A stretch of DNA of 64,000 nucleotides from Amycolatopsis nigrescens CSC17Ta-90 (GCF_000384315.1 NZ_ARVW01000001.1:5952157-6016156); one strand, 5' to 3'; counted from the first letter of the stretch, positions 18,003-26,752 are shown. The notes: generated by a model from the sequence alone, not told the origin. A program made the numbers and translations.

Positions 18003-19373
18003 CAACCGTTCGCCCAGCAAGACGGGCCCGAGCACGCCGAACCCGGCGCCCCGGGCACGCCGTCGCGGGCGGACGCGACCACGGGCCCGCAGGTGGACTG
18101 GGACGCGCTGCCGGAGCCGGTCCGCGGCAGGCTGGCCGAGCTGGCCGCCGGCGCGCTGGGCAAGATGCCCAAGCTGGACGTGCCGCAGCAGCTTCGGCCG
18201 GTGGCCAGGTTCGCGCCGGCCAAACGGGCCAGGCTGGGCGGCCCGGCGCTGCTGGCCGCGCTGCGCGACTCGACCGCGTTCCGCACCGCGGTGCTGGAGT
18301 GGCTTCGTGACCACCGCCTGGACGCGCTGAACCCGAACGACGACGACTCGGTGGCCGCCGCCACCGCCGCGGTGCTGCTCGGCGAGTCGAGCGCGACCTC
18401 GCGGGTGCGGCTGGTGGCCAAGAACGCCGAGGAGACCGCGCTGCGGGCCGAGCGGGACGCCGCGCTGGCCAGGAACCAGCGGCTGGAGGCCGAGCTGGAC
18501 CGGGTGCGGGCCGAGCTGACCGAGGCGCTCGGCGCGGTGGACAGGGTGCGCGGCGAACGCGAGGCCGAGTTGGACAAGCTGCGCGGCAGGCTGCGCGAGC
18601 AGGGGGTTCAGCTGCGCAAGGCCAGGGACGCGGCCGAGCAGGCCGCGTCGGAGGCCCGTCAGGGCGGCGCGCTGCGGGACGAGGAGCTGGCTTCGCTCAC
18701 CGCGCAGCTGGAACGTGAGCGTCAGCGGGTGGCCGTGGAACGGGCTAGGGCCGAGCGGGCCGCCACCGACGCGGAGGTCGCCAGGCAGTCCGCCCGCGAG
18801 GCGCGGGAGGCCGACGAGGTCCGGCTGGCGCTGCTGGTGGACACCATCGACGGCGCGGTCTCCGGGCTGCGCCGCGAGCTTTCCCTCGGCGGCAGCGGCC
18901 GTCGCCCGGCCGACCGGGTGCGGGGCGCCAGCACCGGGGCCGCCGCGGGCGGCCGGGTGCAGGACCCGGTAGCGCTGGACCGCCTGCTCGCCCTGCCGCG
19001 GGTGCACCTGATCGTCGACGGCTACAACGTCACCAAGACCGGCTACCCGGAGCTGGCGCTGGCCGACCAGCGCGAGCGGCTGGTCCACCAGCTCGGCGCG
19101 CTCGCGTCGCGGACCGGGGCCGAGGTCACCGTGGTCTTCGACGGGGCGGGCGTGCTCTCCGTGCCGACCGCCGCGCCGCGCGGGGTGCGGGTGCTGTTCT
19201 CCGATCCCGGAGTGCTCGCGGACGACGTGATCCGCTCGCTGGTGGCCGGGGAGCCGGGCGGCAGGCCGATGGTGGTGGCCACCTCGGACCGCGCGGTCGC
19301 GGACTCGACCCGCCGGGGAGGCGCGCATCCGGTGCCGTCCGCCGTGCTGCTGACCAGACTCGGCCGCGTCTGA
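18000..19373 (+). CDS. NYN-domain (YacP-like) putative RNase with coiled-coil region
   Basis: 457 residues. The first about 130 are helical and acidic. From about 130 to 300 lies a long Arg/Glu/Ala-rich coiled coil (EETALRAERDAALARNQRLE and onward). The C-terminal about 140 form a NYN/PIN-like domain with acidic positions in HLIVDGYNVTKTG, VTVVFDGAG and SDPGVLADDVI, ending VVATSDRAVADSTRRGG. These are the metal-binding Asp residues expected in YacP/NYN ribonucleases. Substrate and partners are unknown; the coiled coil suggests an oligomer. Divergent from the exonuclease gene. Confidence 0.82.
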   Translation: MQPFAQQDGPEHAEPGAPGTPSRADATTGPQVDWDALPEPVRGRLAELAAGALGKMPKLDVPQQLRPVARFAPAKRARLGGPALLAALRDSTAFRTAVLEWLRDHRLDALNPNDDDSVAAATAAVLLGESSATSRVRLVAKNAEETALRAERDAALARNQRLEAELDRVRAELTEALGAVDRVRGEREAELDKLRGRLREQGVQLRKARDAAEQAASEARQGGALRDEELASLTAQLERERQRVAVERARAERAATDAEVARQSAREAREADEVRLALLVDTIDGAVSGLRRELSLGGSGRRPADRVRGASTGAAAGGRVQDPVALDRLLALPRVHLIVDGYNVTKTGYPELALADQRERLVHQLGALASRTGAEVTVVFDGAGVLSVPTAAPRGVRVLFSDPGVLADDVIRSLVAGEPGGRPMVVATSDRAVADSTRRGGAHPVPSAVLLTRLGRV

Positions 19374-19420
19374 CCCGCTTTTCGGCATAACCCCTGTTCA
19401 AAACCCTGTGCGCGACTATT

Positions 19421-19486
19421 CTACCCGGGTATACACGCGGGGTATACCTCGCATGTATAGTCTCGCTCGTATCCGAGACGCGGATA
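19421..19486. promoter_or_regulatory. PadR operator/promoter region
   Basis: Two GTATAC palindromes (19429-19434 and 19442-19447) sit 13 bases apart, the first inside TACCCGGGTA. A -10-like TATAGT (19456-19461) follows. Then comes TATCCG-AGACG-CGGATA at 19470-19486, between that -10 and the Shine-Dalgarno of the PadR gene. The dyads flank the likely start of transcription, as expected for autoregulation. Confidence 0.5.
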
Positions 19487-19502
19487 TCGAGAGGGGGACC
19501 GA

Positions 19503-20027
19503 ATGTCGGTTTCGCACACACTGCTGGCGCTGCTCGAGCCCGGCCCGAGGCATGGCTACGACCTGAAGAAGGCCTACGACGAGCAGTTCGGCCAGGACCG
19601 GCCGCTGGCATACGGGCAGGTGTACTCCACCCTGTCCCGGCTGCTGCGCAACGGGATGGTCGAGGTCGCCGGGGTCGAACAGGGCGACGGGCCGGACCGC
19701 AAGCGCTACACCATCACCGACGCCGGGGTCACCGACGTCGAAGGCTGGCTGTCCACTCCGGAGAACCCGGAGCCCTACCTGCAGAACACGCTCTACACCA
19801 AGGTGGTGCTCGCACTGCTGTCCGGCCGCGACGCCACCGGCGTGTTGGACACCCAGCGCGCCGCGCACCTTGGCGTGATGCGCTCGCTGACCAGGCGCAA
19901 GAACGGCGGCGACCTCGCCGACCAGCTCATCTGCGACCACGCGTTGTTCCACCTGGAGGCGGATCTGCGCTGGCTGGAACTCACCGCAGCCAGGCTGACC
20001 GAGCTCGGGAAGGCGGTGCGGCCGTGA
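19503..20027 (+). CDS. PadR-family transcriptional regulator
   Basis: 174 residues. The N-terminal winged helix begins SVSHTLLALLEPGPRHGYDL and contains the PadR signature PLAYGQVYSTLSRLLRNGMV. The C-terminal half is helical, for dimerisation. GAGAGGGGG precedes the ATG. Its stop overlaps the GTG of the ABC ATPase gene (GTGA), so it probably heads and represses the operon encoding the exporter. Confidence 0.9.
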   Translation: MSVSHTLLALLEPGPRHGYDLKKAYDEQFGQDRPLAYGQVYSTLSRLLRNGMVEVAGVEQGDGPDRKRYTITDAGVTDVEGWLSTPENPEPYLQNTLYTKVVLALLSGRDATGVLDTQRAAHLGVMRSLTRRKNGGDLADQLICDHALFHLEADLRWLELTAARLTELGKAVRP

Positions 20028-20704
20028 ACCAGCCACTGCTGATGGCCCGGGGGCTGACCAAGTCCTTCGGCAAGACCACCGCACTGCGCGGTGCGGGCGT
20101 GGCCGTGGCGGCCGGGGAGGTGCTGGCCATCATGGGCCCGTCCGGCTCCGGCAAGTCCACCCTGCTGCACTGCCTGGCCGGCATCGTGCGCCCGGACGAC
20201 GGGGAGATCCGGTACGGCGGCCGCGATATGGCCGCGATGCCGGACAAGGAGCGCAGCGCGCTGCGGCGCACCGAGTTCGGTTTCGTCTTCCAGTTCGGCC
20301 AGCTCGTGCCCGAGCTGACCTGCCTGGAGAACGTGGCGCTGCCGCTGCGGCTGTGCGGGGAGAAGCGTCGCTCCGCCGAGGCCAAGGCCACCGAGTGGCT
20401 GAACCGGCTGCAGGTCGAGGACGTGGCCGCGCACCGCCCCGGCGACGTGTCCGGTGGCCAGGGGCAGCGGGTCGCGGTGGCCCGTGCGCTGGTGACCGGG
20501 CCGAAGGTGATCTTCGCCGACGAGCCCACCGGTGCGCTGGACTCGCTCAACGGCGAAAAGGTCATGCAGATGCTCACCGACGCGGCAAGGCAGACCAACG
20601 CCGCGGTGGTGCTGGTGACCCACGAGGCCAGGGTCGCGGCGTACTCCGACCGCGAAATCGTGGTCCGGGATGGCCGGGCGACCGATCGCGAGCTGGCCGC
20701 ATGA
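20024..20704 (+). CDS. ABC transporter ATP-binding protein (MacB/LolD type)
   Basis: 226 residues. Walker A is GPSGSGKST (about 44-52), the signature is VSGGQGQRVAVARA, and Walker B is VIFADEPTGALD with the H-loop in VLVTHEARV. Size and sequence match ATPases that drive FtsX-type permeases in peptide, lipoprotein or antibiotic export. It is translationally coupled to padR and followed by its permease. The substrate is unknown; drug or peptide export is likely given PadR control. Confidence 0.92.
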   Translation: MNQPLLMARGLTKSFGKTTALRGAGVAVAAGEVLAIMGPSGSGKSTLLHCLAGIVRPDDGEIRYGGRDMAAMPDKERSALRRTEFGFVFQFGQLVPELTCLENVALPLRLCGEKRRSAEAKATEWLNRLQVEDVAAHRPGDVSGGQGQRVAVARALVTGPKVIFADEPTGALDSLNGEKVMQMLTDAARQTNAAVVLVTHEARVAAYSDREIVVRDGRATDRELAA

Positions 20705-20750
20705 GCGGCTCGGCGTCCCCTGTGGCGCTCGAACTCGCGGAGGGGGAAGC

Positions 20751-23075
20751 ATGATCAAGGACCTCGTCCTGGGGCTCCGGCTGGCCGTCGGGGGCGGCCG
20801 GATGTCCGGGTCGGTGCTGCTGAGGCTGGCCATGACCGCGATCGGGATCGGGCTCGCGGTGGCCGTGCTGCTGCCGGCGGCGTCAATCGGTCACCTGGTG
20901 AACGAGCGTCTGGCCAGGGATGCCGGGACCACCGCGGTGACCGAACCGCGGCCAGGAACCGAGCCGCTGTACCAGCGGTCGTGGTCGGCGGAACTGTCCG
21001 GCGGGGACTACATCAACGTGGACACGGTGGCCGCCGGCGGGCCGGGCTCGCCGGTGCCGCCGGGGCTGGCGCGGCTGCCGGGGCCAGGCGAGCTGGTGGT
21101 CTCACCGGCGGTGGCCGAGCTGATCGCGTCCCCCGGCGGCGGAGGCGTGCTCGCCAGGCTGCCCGGCGAGGTGATCGGCACGATCGGCAAGCCCGGCCTG
21201 GTGGACCCGGACGACATGCGGGTCTACTCGGGAGCGTCGATCGAGCAGGTGACCGCGGACGAAGAGACCGAAAAGATCTACGCGTTCGGCGAGGAGCGCG
21301 ACGGTTTCAGCGTCAACACGAGCATGTTGATGATGCTGCTGCCGGCCGCGGTGGCCCTGCTGCTGCCCTTGCTGATCTTCGTCACCACCGCGTCCAGGAT
21401 GGGCGCGGCCCAGCGGGACCGGCGGCTGGCGGCGCTGCGGCTGATCGGGGTGGACGCCGGGCAGATCCGCCGGATCGCGGCCGCCGAGTCGCTGCTCGGC
21501 GCGCTGGCCGGGCTGGTCACCGGCGCGGCCCTGTTCTACTCGCTCCGGCCGTTGATCGGGAAGCTGGATCTGTTCGGCATCAGGGTCTTCGGCGAGGACT
21601 TCGTGCCCTCGACACCCCTGCTGGTGCTGATCGTGCTGCTGGTGCCGGTGCTGGCCATCGGGGCGTCCATCTTCGGCCTGCGCCGCACCATCGTCGAGCC
21701 GCTGGGGGTGGTGCGCCATGGCAAGACGGTCCGGCGGCGGATGTGGTGGCGCTGGCTGATCACGCTGCTCGGTGCCGGCCTGATGTTGAGCACCCTGTTC
21801 GCCGAGCCCCAGACCAGCAACGAGCTCGTGATGGTCGCGATGACCGTGGGCAGCTCGCTGTTGCTGATCGGGGTGGCCGTGGTGCTGCCATGGGCGGTGG
21901 AGAAGCTGGTGCACGCCATCAGGGGCGGCCCGCCGTCCTGGCAGTTCGCGATCCGGCGGCTGCAACTGGACAGCGGCACCGCGAGCCGGGTGGTCTCCGG
22001 GCTGGTCGTGGTGCTGGCGGGCACGATCCTGATCCAGGTGCTGGTGAGCTCGGTCGGGGCCAGGGATGAGAACGGGTCCCGCTGGCTGCCGCAGGCCGCG
22101 GTGCCGGTGCGGGTGTTCACCGACGCCGGGCACGAGCAGGACGTGCTGCGCAGGCTGGCCGCCACCGAGGGCGTGGGGCAGACGCATCCGGTGCGCTCGG
22201 TCTTCCTCGATTCGGCCGCGGAGAACCAGGGCACGGTATCGGTCGAGATCGGGGACTGCGCGGCGCTGGCCACCAGGGCGAACGTCGGGTCCTGCGCGGA
22301 CGGCGATGTGTTCATGGTGGACGCTCCGCTGGAGAACGCTTCGCGGATGCGTGAGGTCACCCTGCCGACGGGCCCGGTCCGGTTCGTCAAGTTCGAGGCC
22401 GGGCAGCGGACCTACGCCTCGGAGTGGACGGTGCCGCCAGGGGTGCAGCACATTCCGGCCGAGCAGGCGGGCCGGTACATGGACGGCACGCTGCTGGTCA
22501 CCCCCGGCGCGATGCGGGGAGCGCCCATGCCGGACGGGAGCGTCTCGGTGTTCGTCGGCGGGCCCGGCAGCCCCCAGGAGCTGTCCGACCGGGTGGCGAA
22601 GGCGGTCAACCAGCTGGCCTGGCACGCCCAGGTACGGGACACCGATATCTACAGCACGATCGCGCTGAACCAGGACGACACGATCGAGCAGTTCCGCAGC
22701 GTGCTGCTTGCCGCTTCGGTCTTCGTGCTCTCGGTGGCCGCGCTGAGCCTGCTGATGCTTTCGGTGGAGCAGATCAGCGAGCGGCGGCGGCCGCTGGCCG
22801 CGTTGTCCGCGGCCGGGGTGCCGTTGTCGGTGCTGGCCAAGGGCTCCCTGTGGCAGGTCGCGATCCCGGTGCTGATCGGGGTGGTGCTCGCGGTGGCGGC
22901 CGGGATCGGCCTGACCGCGCCGATCCTGCGGCTGGCGGACGTGCCGATGGCGCTCGACTTCGGTGTGGTCGGCGGCCTGGTCGGGGCGGCGCTGCTGGCG
23001 GTGCTGATGGTCACCGCGCTCACCCTGCCGCTGCTGCGGCAGGTGACCAGGCTCGACTCGCTGCGGGCGGAATAA
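20751..23075 (+). CDS. FtsX/MacB-type ABC transporter permease
   Basis: 774 residues from ATG 20751, with GAGGGGGAAG just upstream. One N-terminal helix (about 23-45) is followed by an extracytoplasmic domain. Three helices cluster around 190-340 (first FtsX core), two or three more lie around 345-460, then a second large outer domain, and three C-terminal helices around 650-760. This ten-helix double-FtsX arrangement is typical of actinobacterial exporters paired with MacB/LolD ATPases. A terminator follows. Confidence 0.88.
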   Translation: MIKDLVLGLRLAVGGGRMSGSVLLRLAMTAIGIGLAVAVLLPAASIGHLVNERLARDAGTTAVTEPRPGTEPLYQRSWSAELSGGDYINVDTVAAGGPGSPVPPGLARLPGPGELVVSPAVAELIASPGGGGVLARLPGEVIGTIGKPGLVDPDDMRVYSGASIEQVTADEETEKIYAFGEERDGFSVNTSMLMMLLPAAVALLLPLLIFVTTASRMGAAQRDRRLAALRLIGVDAGQIRRIAAAESLLGALAGLVTGAALFYSLRPLIGKLDLFGIRVFGEDFVPSTPLLVLIVLLVPVLAIGASIFGLRRTIVEPLGVVRHGKTVRRRMWWRWLITLLGAGLMLSTLFAEPQTSNELVMVAMTVGSSLLLIGVAVVLPWAVEKLVHAIRGGPPSWQFAIRRLQLDSGTASRVVSGLVVVLAGTILIQVLVSSVGARDENGSRWLPQAAVPVRVFTDAGHEQDVLRRLAATEGVGQTHPVRSVFLDSAAENQGTVSVEIGDCAALATRANVGSCADGDVFMVDAPLENASRMREVTLPTGPVRFVKFEAGQRTYASEWTVPPGVQHIPAEQAGRYMDGTLLVTPGAMRGAPMPDGSVSVFVGGPGSPQELSDRVAKAVNQLAWHAQVRDTDIYSTIALNQDDTIEQFRSVLLAASVFVLSVAALSLLMLSVEQISERRRPLAALSAAGVPLSVLAKGSLWQVAIPVLIGVVLAVAAGIGLTAPILRLADVPMALDFGVVGGLVGAALLAVLMVTALTLPLLRQVTRLDSLRAE

Positions 23076-23084
23076 GGGGAAAGT

Positions 23085-23130
23085 CCGGAGCCGGTACCGC
23101 CGTCGGGGGCGGTACCGGCTCCGGGCCTTT
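23085..23130 (+). terminator. Terminator after the ABC permease gene
   Basis: A perfect 17-base inverted repeat (CCGGAGCCGGTACCGCC and its complement) with a 6-base loop, followed by GCCTTTTC. It starts ten bases after the permease stop. Confidence 0.85.
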
Positions 23131-23219
23131 TCACGTCCACCCCTTGGTCACCCGGGCGGGTGCGTCACCGATGGTGCACTTTGGCGTTGAAACCAGCAAA
23201 GATCCCTGTGGAGGTGCGG

Positions 23220-25001
23220 ATGCGGGCCGGCGCCGCTGTGTTGACGCCCTTGCTGCTGGTCGGTGTCCTGCTGGTGAGCCCGCTCGCGGGGGCGCAGGAG
23301 GAGCCGCCGGTGGAGGCCGGGGTCGCGCCCGGCGCGGTGGCACCGGATCCCCGGCCGGGGGAGGCCTTCGCCGACCCAAAGATCGCCGACCTCCAGCGCA
23401 CCGCCACCGACGTCCAGCGCGAGCTCGGTGACCTGGCGGGCCAGGTGCGAGCGGCGCAGGACGAGGTGAACACCGCCACGGCCGACCTGCAACGCGCTCG
23501 CGCCGGGCGGGAGGCCGCCGACGCGAAGGTGGCCGCGCAGCAGCAGGAGGTGGACCAGTTCTCCAGGTCGGTGTTCACCGCGATGGGACGGCCGGACACC
23601 TTCCGGCTGCTGCTCGCCGTCGGGAACCCGCGCGACCTGCTGGACGGCACGTCCATGATCAACCGGCTGCGGGCGGCGCAGGACGCCAGGCTCAACGGCG
23701 CGCTGGAACAGCAGCGTTCGGCCGCGGAGGTGGAGCGGCAGGCGGCCGGTGTGGAGCGGTCCGCCACCGCCCGCAAGGCGGAACTGGACCGCCGCAACGG
23801 GGACGCGGCCAACCGCGCGGACGCCATCTCCTCCGAGCTGCGCGGCCCGATCGACGTGGCCAACCAGGCCGTGGTGGCCCAGCAGCAGGCGCAGCGGCAG
23901 CGCAACGAGCAGACCGCGGCGAACTGGCGAGCCTACACCGACCGGCTGGCCGCGGCCGGGATCACCCCGCCGTCGGTCGCCGCGCTGCGCGACCCGGCCG
24001 TGCTACCGGCAGGGCTGAAGGCGTTGCCGGGGGCGGACGGTGCCCCGCAGCCCGGTGTCGCGCAGGTCGGCTCGGACGGGCAGCGCCTGCTGGTGCTGCC
24101 CAAGGAGACCATCGACGCGGTCGGTGCGGGGATAGCCGCGCTCGGCAAGCCGTACGTGCCGCACGACAGTGGGGAAGGCCCGGCCGCCTACTCCTGCGAC
24201 GGCCTGGTGCGATCGGTGTTCACCGGTGCCGGGCTGCCGCTGCCCGCCTCGGCGGGCGAGCAGTTCGCGGCCGGCCGTCCGGTGCCGGTGGCCGACGCGC
24301 AGCCGGGCGACGTGGTGTTCGCCGGGCCGGCGAAGTACGGCGTGCAGTCGGTGGGCATCGTGCTCGACGGGCACACCATGCTGGCCGCGGACGCCAGGCT
24401 GGCCGGGGTGGTGGTGGCCGACCTGCCGGTCGGCGACTCCGTGCTCTCGGTGACAAGGCCATCGCTCGGGCCGGCCGAGGCCAGGACGGTGCCGCAGCGT
24501 GCCGAAGGCGAGCTGACCTGGCGCTGCGGCGGCGTGGAACTGCCCGCCTTCCCGGTCGGTTCGCAGGCCGGCGGTGGCGGGGCGCAGGCCGCCGGAGCCT
24601 GGGGCGGCTACCCCAACGGCCTGATCCCGGGAGCCGCGCTGTGCGCGATCGGGGTCGGCGCGCATGTGCTGCGCTGCGACGCCGCGCAGAACTTCGTGGC
24701 ACTGTCACAGGCTTTCGCCGGTGCGTTCGGCACGCCGCTGTGCGTCACCGACTCGTACCGGACCTTCGACGGGCAGGTGGACCTGTACCGGCGGAAACCC
24801 TCGCTGGCCGCGGTGCCCGGCACCAGCAACCACGGCTGGGGACTGGCGGTGGACCTGTGCGGCGGCGCGGAGTCGTTCGGCAGCAGGCAGTACGGCTGGC
24901 TGGCCGCGAACGCACCCGCCCTCGGCTGGGTCAACCCGTCATGGGCCAGGCCCGGCGGCGGCCGCGAAGAACCGTGGCACTGGGAATACGCCGGCCGCTG
25001 A
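23220..25001 (+). CDS. Exported coiled-coil / degenerate NlpC-P60 / VanY-type carboxypeptidase fusion
   Basis: 593 residues. A signal peptide (about 1-25) precedes an Ala/Gln/Arg-rich coiled coil (about 52-245). A central NlpC/P60-like domain (about 290-410) keeps the Cys of YSCDGLVRSVF (Cys326), but where active paralogs have HVG and VHxP it reads SVGIVLDG (Ser377) and MLAAD, so both histidine positions are lost. The C-terminus (about 465-593) is an M15/VanY peptidase with SNHGWGLAVDL (His538, Asp545) and EPWHWEY (Glu584, His587), a complete zinc and catalytic set. It probably trims D-Ala-D-Ala or crosslinks in peptidoglycan. ATG 23220 has GGAGG upstream. Confidence 0.83.
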   Translation: MRAGAAVLTPLLLVGVLLVSPLAGAQEEPPVEAGVAPGAVAPDPRPGEAFADPKIADLQRTATDVQRELGDLAGQVRAAQDEVNTATADLQRARAGREAADAKVAAQQQEVDQFSRSVFTAMGRPDTFRLLLAVGNPRDLLDGTSMINRLRAAQDARLNGALEQQRSAAEVERQAAGVERSATARKAELDRRNGDAANRADAISSELRGPIDVANQAVVAQQQAQRQRNEQTAANWRAYTDRLAAAGITPPSVAALRDPAVLPAGLKALPGADGAPQPGVAQVGSDGQRLLVLPKETIDAVGAGIAALGKPYVPHDSGEGPAAYSCDGLVRSVFTGAGLPLPASAGEQFAAGRPVPVADAQPGDVVFAGPAKYGVQSVGIVLDGHTMLAADARLAGVVVADLPVGDSVLSVTRPSLGPAEARTVPQRAEGELTWRCGGVELPAFPVGSQAGGGGAQAAGAWGGYPNGLIPGAALCAIGVGAHVLRCDAAQNFVALSQAFAGAFGTPLCVTDSYRTFDGQVDLYRRKPSLAAVPGTSNHGWGLAVDLCGGAESFGSRQYGWLAANAPALGWVNPSWARPGGGREEPWHWEYAGR

Positions 25002-25014
25002 CCAGTTCGCCCGT

Positions 25015-25060
25015 GGAGGCGTGGGTGCCGCGAGATCAGTCGAGTAGTTCGTCGACTTCT
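25015..25060. repeat. 46-bp direct repeat, copy 1 (displaced 3' end of the GntR gene)
   Basis: Identical over 46 bases to 25189-25234, which contains the stop and last codons of the GntR gene. This copy lies 13 bases after the VanY-fusion stop and is not part of a gene. The 128 bases between the copies hold no gene that I can see. Confidence 0.9.
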
Positions 25061-25188
25061 GTGTTCACCGCGGCGTGCGCGCTTCCGCGACCACGTGGAC
25101 AGGGCGTGGCTTCGAGCGCGAGCGGCGCAGGTTTCCCGGTCGGCGCCCTGCCCCCGCGGTAGCGGGGCCTTCGGCCGGCGCGCGTGCG

Positions 25189-25234
25189 GGAGGCGTGGGT
25201 GCCGCGAGATCAGTCGAGTAGTTCGTCGACTTCT
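25189..25234. repeat. 46-bp direct repeat, copy 2 (at the 3' end of the GntR gene)
   Basis: Second copy, 174 bases from the first. Inside it, AGTCGA-N8-TCGACT forms a small dyad overlapping the final codons of the GntR regulator. Confidence 0.9.
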
Positions 25235-25920
25235 TCGGCGGTGGCGGTGACGATGCTGCGCAGCTCCCGTTCGGCCGCCTCCGCGTCGCCGCGGTTGATC
25301 GCCTCGGCGGCCTTCAGGTGCCTGCTGGTCCCGGCCGGATCGGGGCCGGTCGGCAGCAGCCGATGGGTCAGCCTGCCCTGCAGCACCTCGGCGCTCACCT
25401 CGCCGAGGTGGGCGAACATCTCGTTGCCGGAGGCGGCCAGCAGCAGCCGGTGGAAGGTGATGTCCGCGGCCACGTATGCCTCGATCGCCTCGGCGTCGGT
25501 CCCGGTCGCCCCCGCGGTCCGGCTCATCTTCTGGGCCAGCCGGAGCAGCCGTTCCCGCTGCCCGCTGCCCGCGTGCAGCGCGGCCAGCCCGGCCGCGGCC
25601 GGTTCCACCGCCATCCGCAGCTGCGCCAGCTGCCGCAGCTGCGTGGTGCGGTCCGCGCCGGCCAGCCGCCAGCGGATCAGCAGCGGGTCGAACAGGTTCC
25701 ATTCGGTGGCGGGCAGCACGATGGTGCCCACCTTGGGCCGTGAGCGGACCATCCGGAGCGCCTCCAGCACCCGGACGGCTTCCCTGGCCACCGTGCGGGA
25801 AACCCGGTACCGGCCGGTCAGCTCGTCCAGCCGCAGCACGGTGCCCGCCGGATGCTCACCGGAGGTGAGGCTCCGCCCGAGGGCGTCGACCAAGTGCCCG
25901 TGTAAGCCATGCGGACTCAT
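25210..25920 (-). CDS. GntR-family (FadR/FCD) transcriptional regulator
   Basis: 236 residues from ATG 25920, which has GGAGGGG five bases upstream. The winged helix-turn-helix (about 8-75) includes LDELTGRYRVSRTVAREAVRVL and MVRSRPKVGTIV. The C-terminal FCD domain is all-helical and has the metal/ligand residues expected for the family (Asp/His in AADITFHRLLLAASGN and HLKAAEAINRGD). These regulators typically sense sugar acids or other carboxylates. No target gene lies next to it, so the effector is unknown. Its 3' end is duplicated downstream. Confidence 0.88.
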   Translation of the reverse strand: MSPHGLHGHLVDALGRSLTSGEHPAGTVLRLDELTGRYRVSRTVAREAVRVLEALRMVRSRPKVGTIVLPATEWNLFDPLLIRWRLAGADRTTQLRQLAQLRMAVEPAAAGLAALHAGSGQRERLLRLAQKMSRTAGATGTDAEAIEAYVAADITFHRLLLAASGNEMFAHLGEVSAEVLQGRLTHRLLPTGPDPAGTSRHLKAAEAINRGDAEAAERELRSIVTATAEEVDELLD

Positions 25921-26073
25921 GCACCCCTCCATTCGCACCACAGAGCACTACGAATAGCGCATCGTGGGCCTTTCGGCGCACCTCAGCGGCAGTTGGAGAG
26001 GCAGGTATCCCGGAATTGTCGGTGCCCGTGCCTAACGTCGGTGCCAGTAACCGACGGACAGCGAGGAGCGACC

Positions 26074-26307
26074 GTGGACGAGAACACCATGATCATCGAT
26101 TGCGACCGGTGCCAGGTCCGGGGCGATGCCTGTGCCGACTGCGTGATCAACGTGCTGCTCGGTGCCCCGCCGGAGGTGGAATGGGACGACAGCGAGCAGC
26201 GGGCCGTCGACGTGCTCGCGGAGGCGGGCATGGTGCCGAGGTTGCGGCTGGTGCAGGCCGAACCGGGCGCCGGAGAGGCGGTTCAGCCGCGTCGGCGCGC
26301 CGGGTGA
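26074..26307 (+). CDS. Small four-cysteine protein, function unknown
   Basis: 77 residues from GTG 26074, with GAGGAG seven bases upstream. It begins VDENTMIIDCDRCQVRGDAC and continues ADCVINVLLGAPP, giving a compact C-x2-C-x6-C-x2-C set within the first 30 residues that could hold zinc or an Fe-S cluster. An acidic helix and an Arg-rich tail follow. From memory, similar small proteins occur near cell-wall hydrolase genes in other actinobacteria; no function is assigned here. Confidence 0.7.
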   Translation: MDENTMIIDCDRCQVRGDACADCVINVLLGAPPEVEWDDSEQRAVDVLAEAGMVPRLRLVQAEPGAGEAVQPRRRAG

Positions 26308-26465
26308 CACGCCGTAAAGCCCGTCCGCGACGAGTGGTCGTTCGGGTCAGGCGAACGGTGTATAGCCCTCCGGCCGGTCGTCTGTTACCCCGGTCACAGA
26401 CGCTATTCAGCGCTGGTCCAATGGGGTGTCGGCGCACACCCGAAAGGATTTCGTAGTCACCTGGT
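26308..26465. other. Non-coding region upstream of the first NlpC/P60 promoter
   Basis: No gene is seen. The region contains GTTACCCCGGTCAC (about 26384-26397) and an isolated GTCAC (about 26457-26461), which loosely resemble the paired half-sites reported for the cell-envelope regulator MtrA. This is suggestive only. Confidence 0.3.
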
Positions 26466-26493
26466 GGACGTAGCGGCGGGTATTTCGTAACCT
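26466..26493 (+). promoter_or_regulatory. Promoter of the first NlpC/P60 gene
   Basis: GGACGT (26466-26471), 16 bases, then TAACCT (26488-26493). The same two hexamers with the same 16-base spacing precede the paralogous gene downstream, which supports a real promoter. Confidence 0.6.
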
Positions 26494-26752
26494 GTCCGAG
26501 ATCTCGCGGCAGGCAGTCGCCACACCCAGTGGTGGCTACGCGAGATTGCCGCCGAGACAGCTTGTCGGGAAGCTGTACCGGACCCACTGCGTCACTTCCA
26601 GATGCGGGCAAGCCGTGCCTGGAGCAGCGGGAAACCGCCGTAGGTCCGAGCTGGTGAAGTGTCCGCCCGCTCGGGCGAGCCGGATCAGAGGGCCCCCGAC
26701 CTCTCCCGGACGGCGCCGGATGGCGGCCGAGAGCAGAGGAGACACGCGCGAC
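26494..26752 (+). promoter_or_regulatory. Long structured 5' leader of the first NlpC/P60 gene
   Basis: About 260 bases between the promoter and GTG 26753. The first about 80 bases match the leader of the downstream paralog, including GAGATTGCCGCC and an ACAGCT-TGTCGGG block. ATCTCGC (26511-26517) can pair with GCGAGAT (26540-26546), enclosing a GCCAC...GTGGTGGC hairpin. The remaining stretch is unique to this copy. I do not recognise it as ydaO or another known riboswitch. Confidence 0.45.

Noticed and set aside
17907..19388. Open minus-strand extension upstream of the exonuclease/GIY-YIG gene
   Set aside because: The frame stays open but covers the NYN-domain gene antisense. The exonuclease domain starts properly at ATG 17906, and the extra sequence is low-complexity.
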